Below, piece by piece: positions 11,213-20,213 of a stretch of 64,000 nt of DNA. The notes below the pieces were generated by a model, which was given only the letters and a program-made list of their open reading frames with translations, was not told where the DNA came from and did no database searches. This DNA comes from Myxococcus virescens (GTDB lineage: Bacteria > Myxococcota > Myxococcia > Myxococcales > Myxococcaceae), in assembly GCF_900101905.1 (NCBI RefSeq), contig NZ_FNAJ01000017.1, positions 1 to 64,000 of the forward strand, given 5' to 3'. Made by a program: the position numbers and the translations under genes. Positions within the stretch are counted from its first letter, which is position 1. Each line of letters begins with the position of its first letter.

Positions 11213-14200
11213 TCAGGCTCCAGGCGCACGAAGGAAGCCGCTCTCGACGAAGTACTTGAAGTAGGTGCGGAAAAGGGACTCGTCCACCAGCGGGCATTCG
11301 ATGCCACTGCCCTCCAATCCCGCGCGCGTGTTCCGGTGATCCACGCGTCCCCAGGATGAAAAGAGCCGCAGGGGCCCCGCGCCGCCCGGCGCCTCCCGCG
11401 CTCCAATCAGCGGAGCGAGCGCGAACAGCGCGTTGTGGTCCCGACGCTCGGTCTCCCGCCGCAACTCATCGAGCCACTCGGTCTGCGACAGGCTCCGCAG
11501 CGAATAGCCCAACGTCTCCAGCCACCCCCGCAGCAGCCCGGCTGACACCGGGCGCGGGTGACTCAGATGGAACGTCCTCCCGGAGGACTCGGGCTCTCGC
11601 GAGAGGTGCACGATCGCCTTCGCCACGAAATCCACCGGCAGCAGATCCAGCGTGCCATCCAACACCGGCATGCTGCCGAGTTGGATGAAGCTCTTCAGGC
11701 TCCGGGTGACGAAGTCGGTGGTATTCCAGACGCCCGTCTGGCTGTGGCCGGTCACGTTGCCCAAACGGTAGATGGCGACCTGCATGCCCCGGCTACGGGC
11801 CTGCGCCACCAACCGCTCCGCCACCCATTTGCTCTGGGCATAGCCGGTGCGAAAGCCCGTCGCGCCCTCGATGGCATCATCCTCCGCGAGCAGGCCCCCT
11901 CCCTGGCGAAGATGCGGCGGGAAGACGGACAGCGTGGACACGTGGTGGAACACTTTCGGCCGGCCCCGGCACGCAAGCTCCAGAAGCGCCTGCGTCGCTT
12001 GCACGTTGGGCGCCCTCATCTCCCGGTATGGGTAGAGGAAGCTCACCACCGCGCCGCAGTGGTAGATGGCGTCGATCCGCCCGGCAAGTGCTTCGAACTG
12101 CGCGGACGAGAGCCCCAGCCCGGGCTCCGCCAGATCTCCCGCAACAGGTTCAATCCGCTCCCGGAAGCGATCCTCCCAGAGCCCATAGGCGCGGAGCTTT
12201 CGTTCCAGCCTGGCCCCCGCCTCCTCGCGCCCAGCCGCGCGGATGAGGCAGTGGATGCGCGCGGGCAGCCGCTCCAGCAACTCCTTCAACAGGAAGGCCC
12301 CCACGAAGCCGGTCGCGCCAGTCAGCAGGAGGTGCCGAGGGGGGCGAGGCCGCGCGGGCATCGCGCCACGAGGTTCGATCCCGGGTGGCAGCACGGCGTC
12401 GGCCAGCGGATCCGCCTCCGCCTCCCCTTTCGGAACCGGCGAGCGCTCCAACGCGGCGTCGATGACCGCTGCCATCCCCGCGATGGTCGGCTGTTCGAGC
12501 AGCGCCTGAAGCGGCAGCTCGACCCTGAAGGTCGTGCGCGCCCGCATGGCGAACCGGACCGCCAGCAACGAGTGTCCGCCCACCGTGAAGAAACTGTCGA
12601 ACACGCCGGAGACCGCACTCCCCCCCAGCAGCTCGCGCCAGAGCTCCGCCACGGCGCGCTCGGTAGCGCTCCGCGGTGGGACAGACGCCCCCGCTCCCCG
12701 TGGCGCGGCCCCCCAATCCGGAGCTGGCAATGCGCGGCGATCAACCTTGCCGTTCGGCGTCAACGGGAAGCAGGCCAGCGGGATGAACACGGTGGGCACC
12801 ATGGGCCCAGGCAACCGCTCCGAGAGCCACTGGCGCAGCGCCGGCACATCCCTCCCATCCTGACCCGTCCCCGGGATGAAGTAGGCCACCAGCCGCACAT
12901 CCTCTGCCGCGTGCACCCGGGCAACGACCACCGCCTGCTCCACCGCCGGATGCCCTGAGAGCGTCGTCTCGATCTCCGCCAGCTCGATGCGGTGGCCACG
13001 CACCTTCACCTGATGGTCGATGCGCCCAAGGAACTCGAGCCCCCCGCCCTCCCGCCAGCGGACGAGATCGCCCGTGCGGTACAGGCGCGCCCCCAGCCGG
13101 GCCGAGAAGGGATCCGGAACGAAGCGCTCCGCCGTGAGCGCTGGCTGACCAAGGTAGCCCCGGGCCACGCCCTCGCCGCCAATGAACAGCTCGCCGGCGA
13201 CGCCCACCGGCGCCAGGCGTCCACCCGCATCGAGGACGTACAACTCCGTGTTGTCGATGGCGTGTCCGAGTGACGGGTCGGCCTCCTCGTCCTGGAGGCG
13301 CTCCACCGCGGACCAGATGGTCGTCTCGGTGGGGCCGTACAGGTTCCAGACGCTCACGGCCGCGTCCCCGAGCGCGCGGGCAAGCGGCCGGGACATGGCC
13401 TCTCCACCGCAGAAGGCTCGCAGCCGCAGGCCCGCCGGGAGCCCGGCCTGCAACAGCATCTGCCAGGTGGCGGGGGTGGCCTGCAGCACGCTCGCGCCGC
13501 ACCTGCTCAACCCCGTGGCCAGGAGTGCCCCATCGCGTTGCCACGCCTGCGGAGCAATCTCCACGCGGGCTCCCACCGCCAGCGGCAGAAAGAACTCCAG
13601 CCCCGCGATGTCGAAGGAGAGTGAGGTCAGCGCGAGCACCACGTCCTCGGGCCCCAGCCCCGGCTCGCGCCGCATCGACTGGAGGAAGTTGAGCACGTTC
13701 TGGTGCGTCACCATCACGCCCTTGGGACGCCCGGTGGAGCCGGAGGTATAGAGGACGTACGCCAACCGGGAGGAGAGCGTCGGACGCGGCGGCGGCGTGG
13801 AGGGCAACGCGGCCAGCTCGGCGCGCACTTCATCGAAGAGGATTGACCGGACCTGCCCCGCGGGAAGCCGGCCGCGCACCGAGGACTGCGTCAACAGCAC
13901 GGCCACGCCCGCGTCCGCCATCACGTAGGCCGTCCGCTCGGCCGGGTAGTCTGGATCCAACGGAACATAAGCCCCGCCCGCTTTGAGCACCCCGAGCACC
14001 GCGACCAGCAGCTCCAGCGAGCGCGGAAGGCAGAGCCCCACCCGCACCTCTGGACCGACGCCATGCCCTCGCAGCATGTGGGCAAGCTGGTTCGCGCGCG
14101 CGTCCAGTTCACGGTACGTCACCCGCTCATCCTGGAACACCGCAGCGACGGTCTCCGGAGTGCGCGCGGCTTGGGCTTCGAACAGGGCGGGGAGATCGGC

Positions 14201-17200
14201 CTCGTCCGGTGGTGCCACCCGCGGTCCTCGGCCTCGCTCCAGCAGCGCCGACAGTTCGTCCGCCGGCAGCAACTCCAGCGACGCCAGCGCCTTGGAGCCT
14301 CCCTCCACCAGCGCCCAGAGTGACTGCTCCAGGTGCCCCAACAACCGTTGAATCACCTCGTCGCTGAACCGGTCACGCTCGTAGGAGGCCCAGAGTTCGA
14401 GCGACTCGCCCGGACGCGCGGTGATCGTAAGCGCATAGGGAGCACGCGCCGCGCCGAAGCGGCGCTCGACAACGAGCCCGGTGCCCGGCGGGCTCCAGCA
14501 CGCCGCCTCCGCGGGGTAATTCTCGAAGACGAGCAGGCTCTCGAAGAGCGCCTCACCGGGCTTGCCGGCGCACCACCGCTGGACCTCGGCGAGTGGTGTC
14601 TGCTCGTGAGCAAGGAGCTCGGTGAGCCGAGCCTGGAGCGTGCGCAGCCAGCCATCGGCGGTGGCCTGGGAGGGCACCTCCACCCGCACGGCCAACGTGT
14701 TGAGCAGCAACCCGGCGATGCCTTCCACTCCGTCCAGTTCAATGGAACGCCCGGACACCGCCAGCCCAAACATCACCTCGCGCTGGCCGCTGTAGCGCCC
14801 CAGGAGCACGGCCCACGCTCCCGCCAGAAGCGTGTTCAGCGTGATGCGGTGACGCACCGCCAGGGCCTTGAGCCGAGCGGTCCGTCCGGCGTCGAGCCCC
14901 AGCCGCAGCGCCGCGTCCGGCTCCGGCACGCGGCGGGTGGGCCGGCGGTCCACGAACAAGGGCGTTGGAGAGACGCCAGGGCCCAGCGTTTCCCTCCAGA
15001 AGGGAGCCTCCGCGGAGAAATCGCGCGAGCGGACCCATCGCACGAAATCCCGGTACAGCCGGGCCGGGGGCAGCGCATGGCGGGTCCCAGCCCGGAGCGC
15101 CGCGTACGTGGCGAAGAGTTCGCCCAGAACGAGCGCCGCGCTCCAGCCATCAAAGACGAGGTGGTGCAGGCTCCAGACGGCCCAATACCGCCCATCCTCC
15201 AGCCAGACCACCGACAGGCGCACCGGCGGCGCGTCCGTGAGCGAAAAACCGCGCGCCCGATCCTCGGCGAGAAAACGCTCGCGCCGTTCCTCGAACGCGA
15301 GCGGCTCCTGTGAGCGCCAGTCCCACCACTCGATCGGCGGCAACTCTCGCGCCTCGAATTGACGTGGAGCGGAGAGCCCTTCCCACTGGAAGCGCATCCG
15401 CAGCCCTGGATGACGGGCTCCCACCTCACACCACGCTTGCTCGATGAGCTCCGGAACGAGCGGACCGCGAAGTTCGAACTCCAACTGCTCGTGGTACACG
15501 CGCGAACCGGGCGCGAGCAGCGTGTGGAACAGCATTCCCTCCTGCATGGGCGAGAGCGGATACGGCTCTGACTCGGCAGATGAGGCCCACTCGTCCTCCG
15601 GGACAGCGGAGGCTTTCCCTCCGTCCGGGAGTTCCTGCAAGGCCGCGCGCAGCACCCCGGCCAGCTCCGCGATGGTGGGATGGCTGAAGAGCTGGGAGGG
15701 CCGGCACCGGCAACCCGCCTCGCGGAGACGGGCAGCAATCCGGACAGCGAGGATGGAGTCCCCCCCCAGCTCCAGAAAGTGCGCGTGGCGCCCCGGGGGC
15801 GCGACGCGCAGCACCTCTCCCCAGAGCTGAGACAGCCTTTCCTCCAGCGAATCCCGCGGCGCCTCCTGAAGGCCTGATGGCACGAGGCGGTTGAACGCCG
15901 ATGGCTCGGGAAGCGCGCCACGGTCCACCTTGCCTGTCAGGGTCAGGGGAAGTCCGTCCAACTGAACGAAGACCGCCGGAACCATGTAGTCCGGCAAGGA
16001 CCGCTCCAGGAACGCCCGAAGCGCCGTGAGCCCGAGCGGCTCCGCGGCATCCCGCGCCGGGACGACATAAGCCACCAGTCGGCGCTCGCCCTCCCCTTCG
16101 CCATGGACCACCACCGCCTCGCGGAGCCCGGGGTGACCCACGAGGGCCGCCTCGATCTCGCCCAGTTCGACACGGTAGCCACGAACCTTGACCTGATGAT
16201 CGCGGCGTCCAAGGAACTGCAGCGTCCCATCCGGCATCCGTCGGACGAGATCTCCCGTGCGATACAGCCGCGCGCCTGGATCCTCGCTGAACGGATCCGG
16301 GACGAAGGCAGCGGCCGTGAGGTCCGGGCGCCGGAGGTATCCCCGTGCCAGCCCCACGCCCCCGATGAAGAGCTCTCCCACCTCACCCGGCGCGGCGAGA
16401 TGACCCCGCGCGTCCACGACATGGAGCCGCGTATTCGACACCGGCGCTCCCATCGGGACATAGGAGCGCGTCTCCCCCGGGACACAGTCCCAGCAGGAGG
16501 CATCGATGGTCGCCTCGGTCGGCCCATATTGGTGGTGAAGCCGCGCCGGCACCCGCGCCAGCAACTGCTCACACAAGGAGACCGGGACCACCTCGCCACC
16601 ACAGAAGACGTGCCGCAGCGATGCGCAGCGCTCCAGCTCTGGCGCCTCCAGCAGCACCCGAAGCAGCGTGGGACCGAAGTGCGCGACGGACACGTTCTGC
16701 CGCGCGATCAAGCTGGCCAGGTAGCCTCCATCCCGCTGCCCGCCCGGCCGGGCCAGCACCAGGCGCGCGCCAGCGATCAACGGCGCGAAGATCTCCCAGA
16801 CCGAGATGTCAAAGCTCAGCGAGGCCTTTTGCAGGAACGCGTCTGCCGCCCCAAGGGGGTACGTCGCCTGACGCCAGCGCAAGTGGTTGGCCACCGCCCG
16901 GTGCGTCACCATCACGCCCTTCGGGCTCCCGGTAGAGCCCGACGTGTAGATGACATAGGCCAGGTGCTCGGCGGCGAGTCCGTTGTCGGGCGGGAAATCG
17001 GGCTCGGAAGCGATTCGGGCTGCACCCCGCCGTAGATCGACGACACGATCGCCGCCCCACTCCCACCGCGCGTCCACAGCGCCGGAGGTCACCAGCACGT
17101 CCGCGCGTGCGTCCGCCAGGAAGAGCCGCAGGCGCTCGGCGGGATACTCCGGATCGAGCGGAAGATAGGCACCCGCCGCCTTCCAGATCCCAAGCACACC

Positions 17201-17449
17201 GACCACCATGTCGATGGAGCGTGGGACGTGCAGCCCCACGATGGACTCGGGCCCCACCCCAAGCCGCCTCAGGTGGTGGGCGAGCCGGTTGGCACGAGCC
17301 TCCAACTCGCCATAGGACACCTCCCCCTCTTCGGACCAGATCGCGATGGCGTCCGGCGTGCGCCGAGCCTGCTCCGCGACCTGCTCATGCAGCAGGAAGG
17401 ATGAAGCGGCCCCAAGAGAGAGTCCCACCTGCGGTGTCGACCTCGTCAT
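11213..17449 (-). CDS. bimodular NRPS with terminal thioester reductase (A-PCP-C-A-PCP-TD)
   Basis: 2078 residues. Order: A (about 20-525, YTSGSTGSPKG near 166); PCP (LGGDSI near 562); C (SPMQEGMLFH near 633, active-site HHLVFDG near 763); A (YTSGSTGRPKG near 1231); PCP (VGGHSL near 1623); and an NAD(P)H thioester-reductase domain (TGATGFVGA near 1706, YAQSK active-site Tyr/Lys). A reductase in the last position releases the peptide as an aldehyde, or an alcohol after a second reduction, so this is the terminal synthetase. Hand-read pocket codes: DIWHFGQIDK (nearest to Glu codes, with Ser codes also similar) and DILQFGLIWK (Gly). The protein starts directly with an A domain and so needs a C domain from a partner; the plus-strand synthetase ending at 29644 supplies a free one. 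The first PCP has the GGDSI form usual before epimerases, yet a C domain follows. Confidence 0.93.
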   Translation of the reverse strand: MTRSTPQVGLSLGAASSFLLHEQVAEQARRTPDAIAIWSEEGEVSYGELEARANRLAHHLRRLGVGPESIVGLHVPRSIDMVVGVLGIWKAAGAYLPLDPEYPAERLRLFLADARADVLVTSGAVDARWEWGGDRVVDLRRGAARIASEPDFPPDNGLAAEHLAYVIYTSGSTGSPKGVMVTHRAVANHLRWRQATYPLGAADAFLQKASLSFDISVWEIFAPLIAGARLVLARPGGQRDGGYLASLIARQNVSVAHFGPTLLRVLLEAPELERCASLRHVFCGGEVVPVSLCEQLLARVPARLHHQYGPTEATIDASCWDCVPGETRSYVPMGAPVSNTRLHVVDARGHLAAPGEVGELFIGGVGLARGYLRRPDLTAAAFVPDPFSEDPGARLYRTGDLVRRMPDGTLQFLGRRDHQVKVRGYRVELGEIEAALVGHPGLREAVVVHGEGEGERRLVAYVVPARDAAEPLGLTALRAFLERSLPDYMVPAVFVQLDGLPLTLTGKVDRGALPEPSAFNRLVPSGLQEAPRDSLEERLSQLWGEVLRVAPPGRHAHFLELGGDSILAVRIAARLREAGCRCRPSQLFSHPTIAELAGVLRAALQELPDGGKASAVPEDEWASSAESEPYPLSPMQEGMLFHTLLAPGSRVYHEQLEFELRGPLVPELIEQAWCEVGARHPGLRMRFQWEGLSAPRQFEARELPPIEWWDWRSQEPLAFEERRERFLAEDRARGFSLTDAPPVRLSVVWLEDGRYWAVWSLHHLVFDGWSAALVLGELFATYAALRAGTRHALPPARLYRDFVRWVRSRDFSAEAPFWRETLGPGVSPTPLFVDRRPTRRVPEPDAALRLGLDAGRTARLKALAVRHRITLNTLLAGAWAVLLGRYSGQREVMFGLAVSGRSIELDGVEGIAGLLLNTLAVRVEVPSQATADGWLRTLQARLTELLAHEQTPLAEVQRWCAGKPGEALFESLLVFENYPAEAACWSPPGTGLVVERRFGAARAPYALTITARPGESLELWASYERDRFSDEVIQRLLGHLEQSLWALVEGGSKALASLELLPADELSALLERGRGPRVAPPDEADLPALFEAQAARTPETVAAVFQDERVTYRELDARANQLAHMLRGHGVGPEVRVGLCLPRSLELLVAVLGVLKAGGAYVPLDPDYPAERTAYVMADAGVAVLLTQSSVRGRLPAGQVRSILFDEVRAELAALPSTPPPRPTLSSRLAYVLYTSGSTGRPKGVMVTHQNVLNFLQSMRREPGLGPEDVVLALTSLSFDIAGLEFFLPLAVGARVEIAPQAWQRDGALLATGLSRCGASVLQATPATWQMLLQAGLPAGLRLRAFCGGEAMSRPLARALGDAAVSVWNLYGPTETTIWSAVERLQDEEADPSLGHAIDNTELYVLDAGGRLAPVGVAGELFIGGEGVARGYLGQPALTAERFVPDPFSARLGARLYRTGDLVRWREGGGLEFLGRIDHQVKVRGHRIELAEIETTLSGHPAVEQAVVVARVHAAEDVRLVAYFIPGTGQDGRDVPALRQWLSERLPGPMVPTVFIPLACFPLTPNGKVDRRALPAPDWGAAPRGAGASVPPRSATERAVAELWRELLGGSAVSGVFDSFFTVGGHSLLAVRFAMRARTTFRVELPLQALLEQPTIAGMAAVIDAALERSPVPKGEAEADPLADAVLPPGIEPRGAMPARPRPPRHLLLTGATGFVGAFLLKELLERLPARIHCLIRAAGREEAGARLERKLRAYGLWEDRFRERIEPVAGDLAEPGLGLSSAQFEALAGRIDAIYHCGAVVSFLYPYREMRAPNVQATQALLELACRGRPKVFHHVSTLSVFPPHLRQGGGLLAEDDAIEGATGFRTGYAQSKWVAERLVAQARSRGMQVAIYRLGNVTGHSQTGVWNTTDFVTRSLKSFIQLGSMPVLDGTLDLLPVDFVAKAIVHLSREPESSGRTFHLSHPRPVSAGLLRGWLETLGYSLRSLSQTEWLDELRRETERRDHNALFALAPLIGAREAPGGAGPLRLFSSWGRVDHRNTRAGLEGSGIECPLVDESLFRTYFKYFVESGFLRAPGA

Positions 17450-17723
17450 TCCTCACCGCCTCGAACGCTTCCCCACCCAGCCCGAGCGCCCGCCCGGGAA
17501 TGGCTGAAGCGCGCTGCCGTCTGGACGGAATGTTCACGCGACGTGGGTCTGCGCATCCGGACGTTCATCCGGAAAACTCCTGCGAGAGTCCAGGATTGTG
17601 CCCATCATGGGAAAGTCATGCAAGTGCCGCTCGCTGCCCCACAAGCGAACCCGCGCCTGACACATGACGTTAGGATTGCGCAGTGGAGGCCGTTCTCGCG
17701 GGCCACTGCCTCAAGGAGCGTCC
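17450..17723. promoter_or_regulatory. divergent control region of the lipopeptide cluster
   Basis: 274 bases separate the minus-strand reductase NRPS from the plus-strand arm. It contains an 11-base palindrome CCCATCATGGG (17601-17611) and a direct repeat CATCCGGA at 17554-17561 and 17566-17573 (12-base period). Either could be a regulator site; no regulator gene is adjacent. AAGGAG (17713-17718) is the ribosome-binding site of the SHMT-like gene. Confidence 0.4.
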
Positions 17724-19034
17724 GTGGACCTGGAACAGATCTCAGAGATCCTGACCCGCCTCGAACAGCACGAGACACGCGCCGCGCGCACCCTGAACAT
17801 GGTGCCGAGCGAGAACAGCATGTCGGCGCTGGCCAAGCTGCCGATGCTGCTCGATCTACACCACCGCTATTTTTTCAATGATGGGGCAGAAGACGAGCCC
17901 TGGGAGTTCCGGGGCGTACAAGAACTGTCCTCGCTGGAGACCGAGCTGGCGAGGCCGCTGCTGCGCGAGCTGGCCGGCGCCGAGTTCGTCAACGTGCGCG
18001 CGCTGTCCGGGCTGAACCTGATGACGCTGACGCTGTCCGCGCTCGGAGGCCCCCCTGGCTCCACGGTGATGCTGCTGTCCCGCGCCCAGGGCGGGCACTA
18101 TGCGACCGCGAGCGTCGCCGCCCGGCTGGGGTTGAAGGTCTGCTACGCCACGGGCCCCGACGCGCACACCGTGGACGAGACACAGCTCGCCGAGACGCTG
18201 CGGGCCCACCAGCCGGGGCTCGTCTACATCGATCAGTCCAATGCGCTGTTTCCCCTGGGCGTCGAACCGCTGGCGCGGGCCGTCCAGCGAGAGGCCCCGA
18301 ACGCCCTGCTCCACATCGACGCAAGCCATTGGATGGGTCTGGTGCTCGGCCGCCAGCTTCCCAATCCGCTCGCGGAGGGCGCCCACTCTTTCGGCGGCTC
18401 CACCCACAAGACCTTCCCAGGACCGCAGAAGGCCATCTTCGCCACCAACCGGAGGGAGCTCTTCGAGCGCTTCCGAGCAACCCAGCAGTACATGGTGAGC
18501 AGCCACCACTTCGGCGCGACGGTGAGCCTGGCGTTGGCGCTGCTCGAGTTCAAGCACTGCCGGGGTGAGCAGTACGCCGCCCAGGTGGTGCTGAATACCC
18601 GGTGCTTCGGCGCCGCGCTCGATCGTCTTGGGTTGGAGCTTGACGGCAAGGAACGCGGCTTCTCGGCCGGCCATCAGCTCTGGGTCCGGACGCGGGCATC
18701 CGGCGTGGACGCGTTCACCGCGAGCCAGCGGCTGTTCGACGCGGGCATCCGCACCAATGCCTATCCATCGCTGCCCGGGATTCCTGAACCGGTCCTCCGG
18801 GTCGGCCTGAACGAGCCCACGTACCACGGACTCATGGCCGACGACATGGAGGAGCTCGCCGGGCTCTTCGTCGCGGCGATCCTCCAGACGCAGCCGACGG
18901 AGCAGCTCGCCGGACGTGTGGCGGCGCTGCGCGCGCGGTACCGGTTCCCCTACCGCTTCCCATCCGACGACCCCAAGCTGCTCGAACAAGCGATGCGACT
19001 GGTGCGCCTGGCGTTGACGCAGCCCGTGGAGTGA
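17724..19034 (+). CDS. serine hydroxymethyltransferase-like PLP enzyme
   Basis: 436 residues from GTG, chosen because AAGGAG lies five bases upstream; the ATG at 17664 has no such site. It is a fold-type I PLP protein of the SHMT/glyA branch: MVPSENSMS near the N-terminus (SHMT IASEN), SGLNLM, an Asp in LHIDASHW, and the Schiff-base Lys229 in GGSTHKTFPGPQ, matching TTTTHKTLRGPR of SHMT. It is much diverged from housekeeping SHMT. Relatives in biosynthetic clusters make beta-hydroxy or alpha-methyl amino acids or supply glycine. Position beside the reductase NRPS, whose last A domain looks glycine-specific, suggests precursor supply; this is inference. PLP dependence is well supported; the reaction is not known. 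Confidence 0.85.
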   Translation: MDLEQISEILTRLEQHETRAARTLNMVPSENSMSALAKLPMLLDLHHRYFFNDGAEDEPWEFRGVQELSSLETELARPLLRELAGAEFVNVRALSGLNLMTLTLSALGGPPGSTVMLLSRAQGGHYATASVAARLGLKVCYATGPDAHTVDETQLAETLRAHQPGLVYIDQSNALFPLGVEPLARAVQREAPNALLHIDASHWMGLVLGRQLPNPLAEGAHSFGGSTHKTFPGPQKAIFATNRRELFERFRATQQYMVSSHHFGATVSLALALLEFKHCRGEQYAAQVVLNTRCFGAALDRLGLELDGKERGFSAGHQLWVRTRASGVDAFTASQRLFDAGIRTNAYPSLPGIPEPVLRVGLNEPTYHGLMADDMEELAGLFVAAILQTQPTEQLAGRVAALRARYRFPYRFPSDDPKLLEQAMRLVRLALTQPVE

Positions 19035-19095
19035 GGCCGCGGCATGGCTTCCAGGGAACATGGACTGTCCACGGAAGACGGGACAAGCTCGGACC

Positions 19096-20106
19096 ATGAA
19101 CCTGGTCCCCTTCGCGAACGAGCACCTGGAAGCGGCCGCCTCGCTGCTCGCCCTGCGGCACCGTGCCCATCGGGCCGCGCTCCCGCTGTTGCCGGGTGAG
19201 CCCGAGTCAGCCACCGAAGCGCGGCGAATCCTGGAAGCGCTCCGGCAGCGGCCTCGCACGAGCGGCTTCGCCGCGCTCCAGAATGGGCAGCTCATCGGCT
19301 TCGCCCTCGGGACACTGCGGATCGACACCACGTGGGGGCGCTCGGCCTGGCTGTTCGCGCCCGGCCACGCCCTCGCCCCGGGAACGAGCCCCGAGGTGTA
19401 CCGCGACCTGTATGCGGCCCTGGCCGCGCAGTGGGTCCAGGAAGGCTGCTTCGTTCACGCCGCGCTCGTCCCAGCCCATGATCGTCCCGCGCTCGAGCCC
19501 TGGTACGGCGCCGGCTTCGGGCATGAGCAAGTCCACGCGCTCCGTGCCCTGGACCCGGTGGACCTTCGGCCCGGCGTCCTGGACAGCCCCCTCCGGATCC
19601 GCCGCGCGGGCATGGACGATTTGGATCGGCTCCTGGAAATGGCGGGGCACATCTTCGAGCACCAGCGCGCGTCACCCGTGTTCGCGCCGTACCTGCCCGA
19701 GTTCTCCGAAGACTGGCCGCAGGACTACACGGAGCTGATTGAGGGCGAAGCCGATCGCATCTGGCTCGCCGAGCAGGATGGACGGCTGCTCGGGTTCGCC
19801 ATCTTCAGCCCTGCCGAACAGACACCCGACGACCTGCTGACGCCTCCGAAGAGCGTCACCTTCACGGTAGGAGTCACACGGGAGGACGTTCGCTGCCGCG
19901 GCGTTGGCCGTGCGCTGTTCGCGCGCGGCGTGGAGGAGGCCAGGCGAATGGGATTCCGCGCCTGTGTCACCGATTGGCGCGCAACCAATCTGGCCGCCTC
20001 CCGCGCCTGGCCCCGAATGGGCTTCAGTCCGGCGCTCTACCGGTTGAGCCGCCGCATCGACGAACGCGTGGCGTGGGCGCGCGGCGCACGCTTCACCCAT
20101 ACATAG
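19096..20106 (+). CDS. tandem GNAT-family N-acetyltransferase
   Basis: 336 residues in two GNAT-like halves. The C-terminal half has a full acetyl-CoA motif (VTREDVRCRGVGRALF, with the R-x-x-G-x-G/A core) followed by the helix and W/N segment DWRATNLAASRAWPRMGF. The N-terminal half keeps the fold pattern (ALRQRPRTSGFAAL, GFALGTLRID) but a weak CoA motif, as in two-domain GNATs where one half is inactive. The ATG at 19096 begins where family similarity begins; an upstream ATG at 19060 would add 12 residues. It sits between the SHMT-like gene and an NRPS, so acylation of an unusual amino acid, of the product, or self-resistance are possible jobs. Confidence 0.8.
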   Translation: MNLVPFANEHLEAAASLLALRHRAHRAALPLLPGEPESATEARRILEALRQRPRTSGFAALQNGQLIGFALGTLRIDTTWGRSAWLFAPGHALAPGTSPEVYRDLYAALAAQWVQEGCFVHAALVPAHDRPALEPWYGAGFGHEQVHALRALDPVDLRPGVLDSPLRIRRAGMDDLDRLLEMAGHIFEHQRASPVFAPYLPEFSEDWPQDYTELIEGEADRIWLAEQDGRLLGFAIFSPAEQTPDDLLTPPKSVTFTVGVTREDVRCRGVGRALFARGVEEARRMGFRACVTDWRATNLAASRAWPRMGFSPALYRLSRRIDERVAWARGARFTHT

Positions 20107-20213
20107 GCGTGGAACGTGTTCCCTGGATTGAACTGCCATTGGAAGAACGGTACCTCTCGCATTGCCGCCCTGCTCGCGGCGTGTCCCTCTCAACGAACCG
20201 GACGGGCTGACTG

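Noticed and set aside
11213-17449. Siderophore synthetase reading (reductase NRPS with a Ser-like code, as in myxochelin)
   Set aside because: No dihydroxybenzoate genes, no isochorismate enzymes and no receptor nearby; the FAAL start and amino-acid codes fit a lipopeptide better, although the interface-like domain is a siderophore-type feature.
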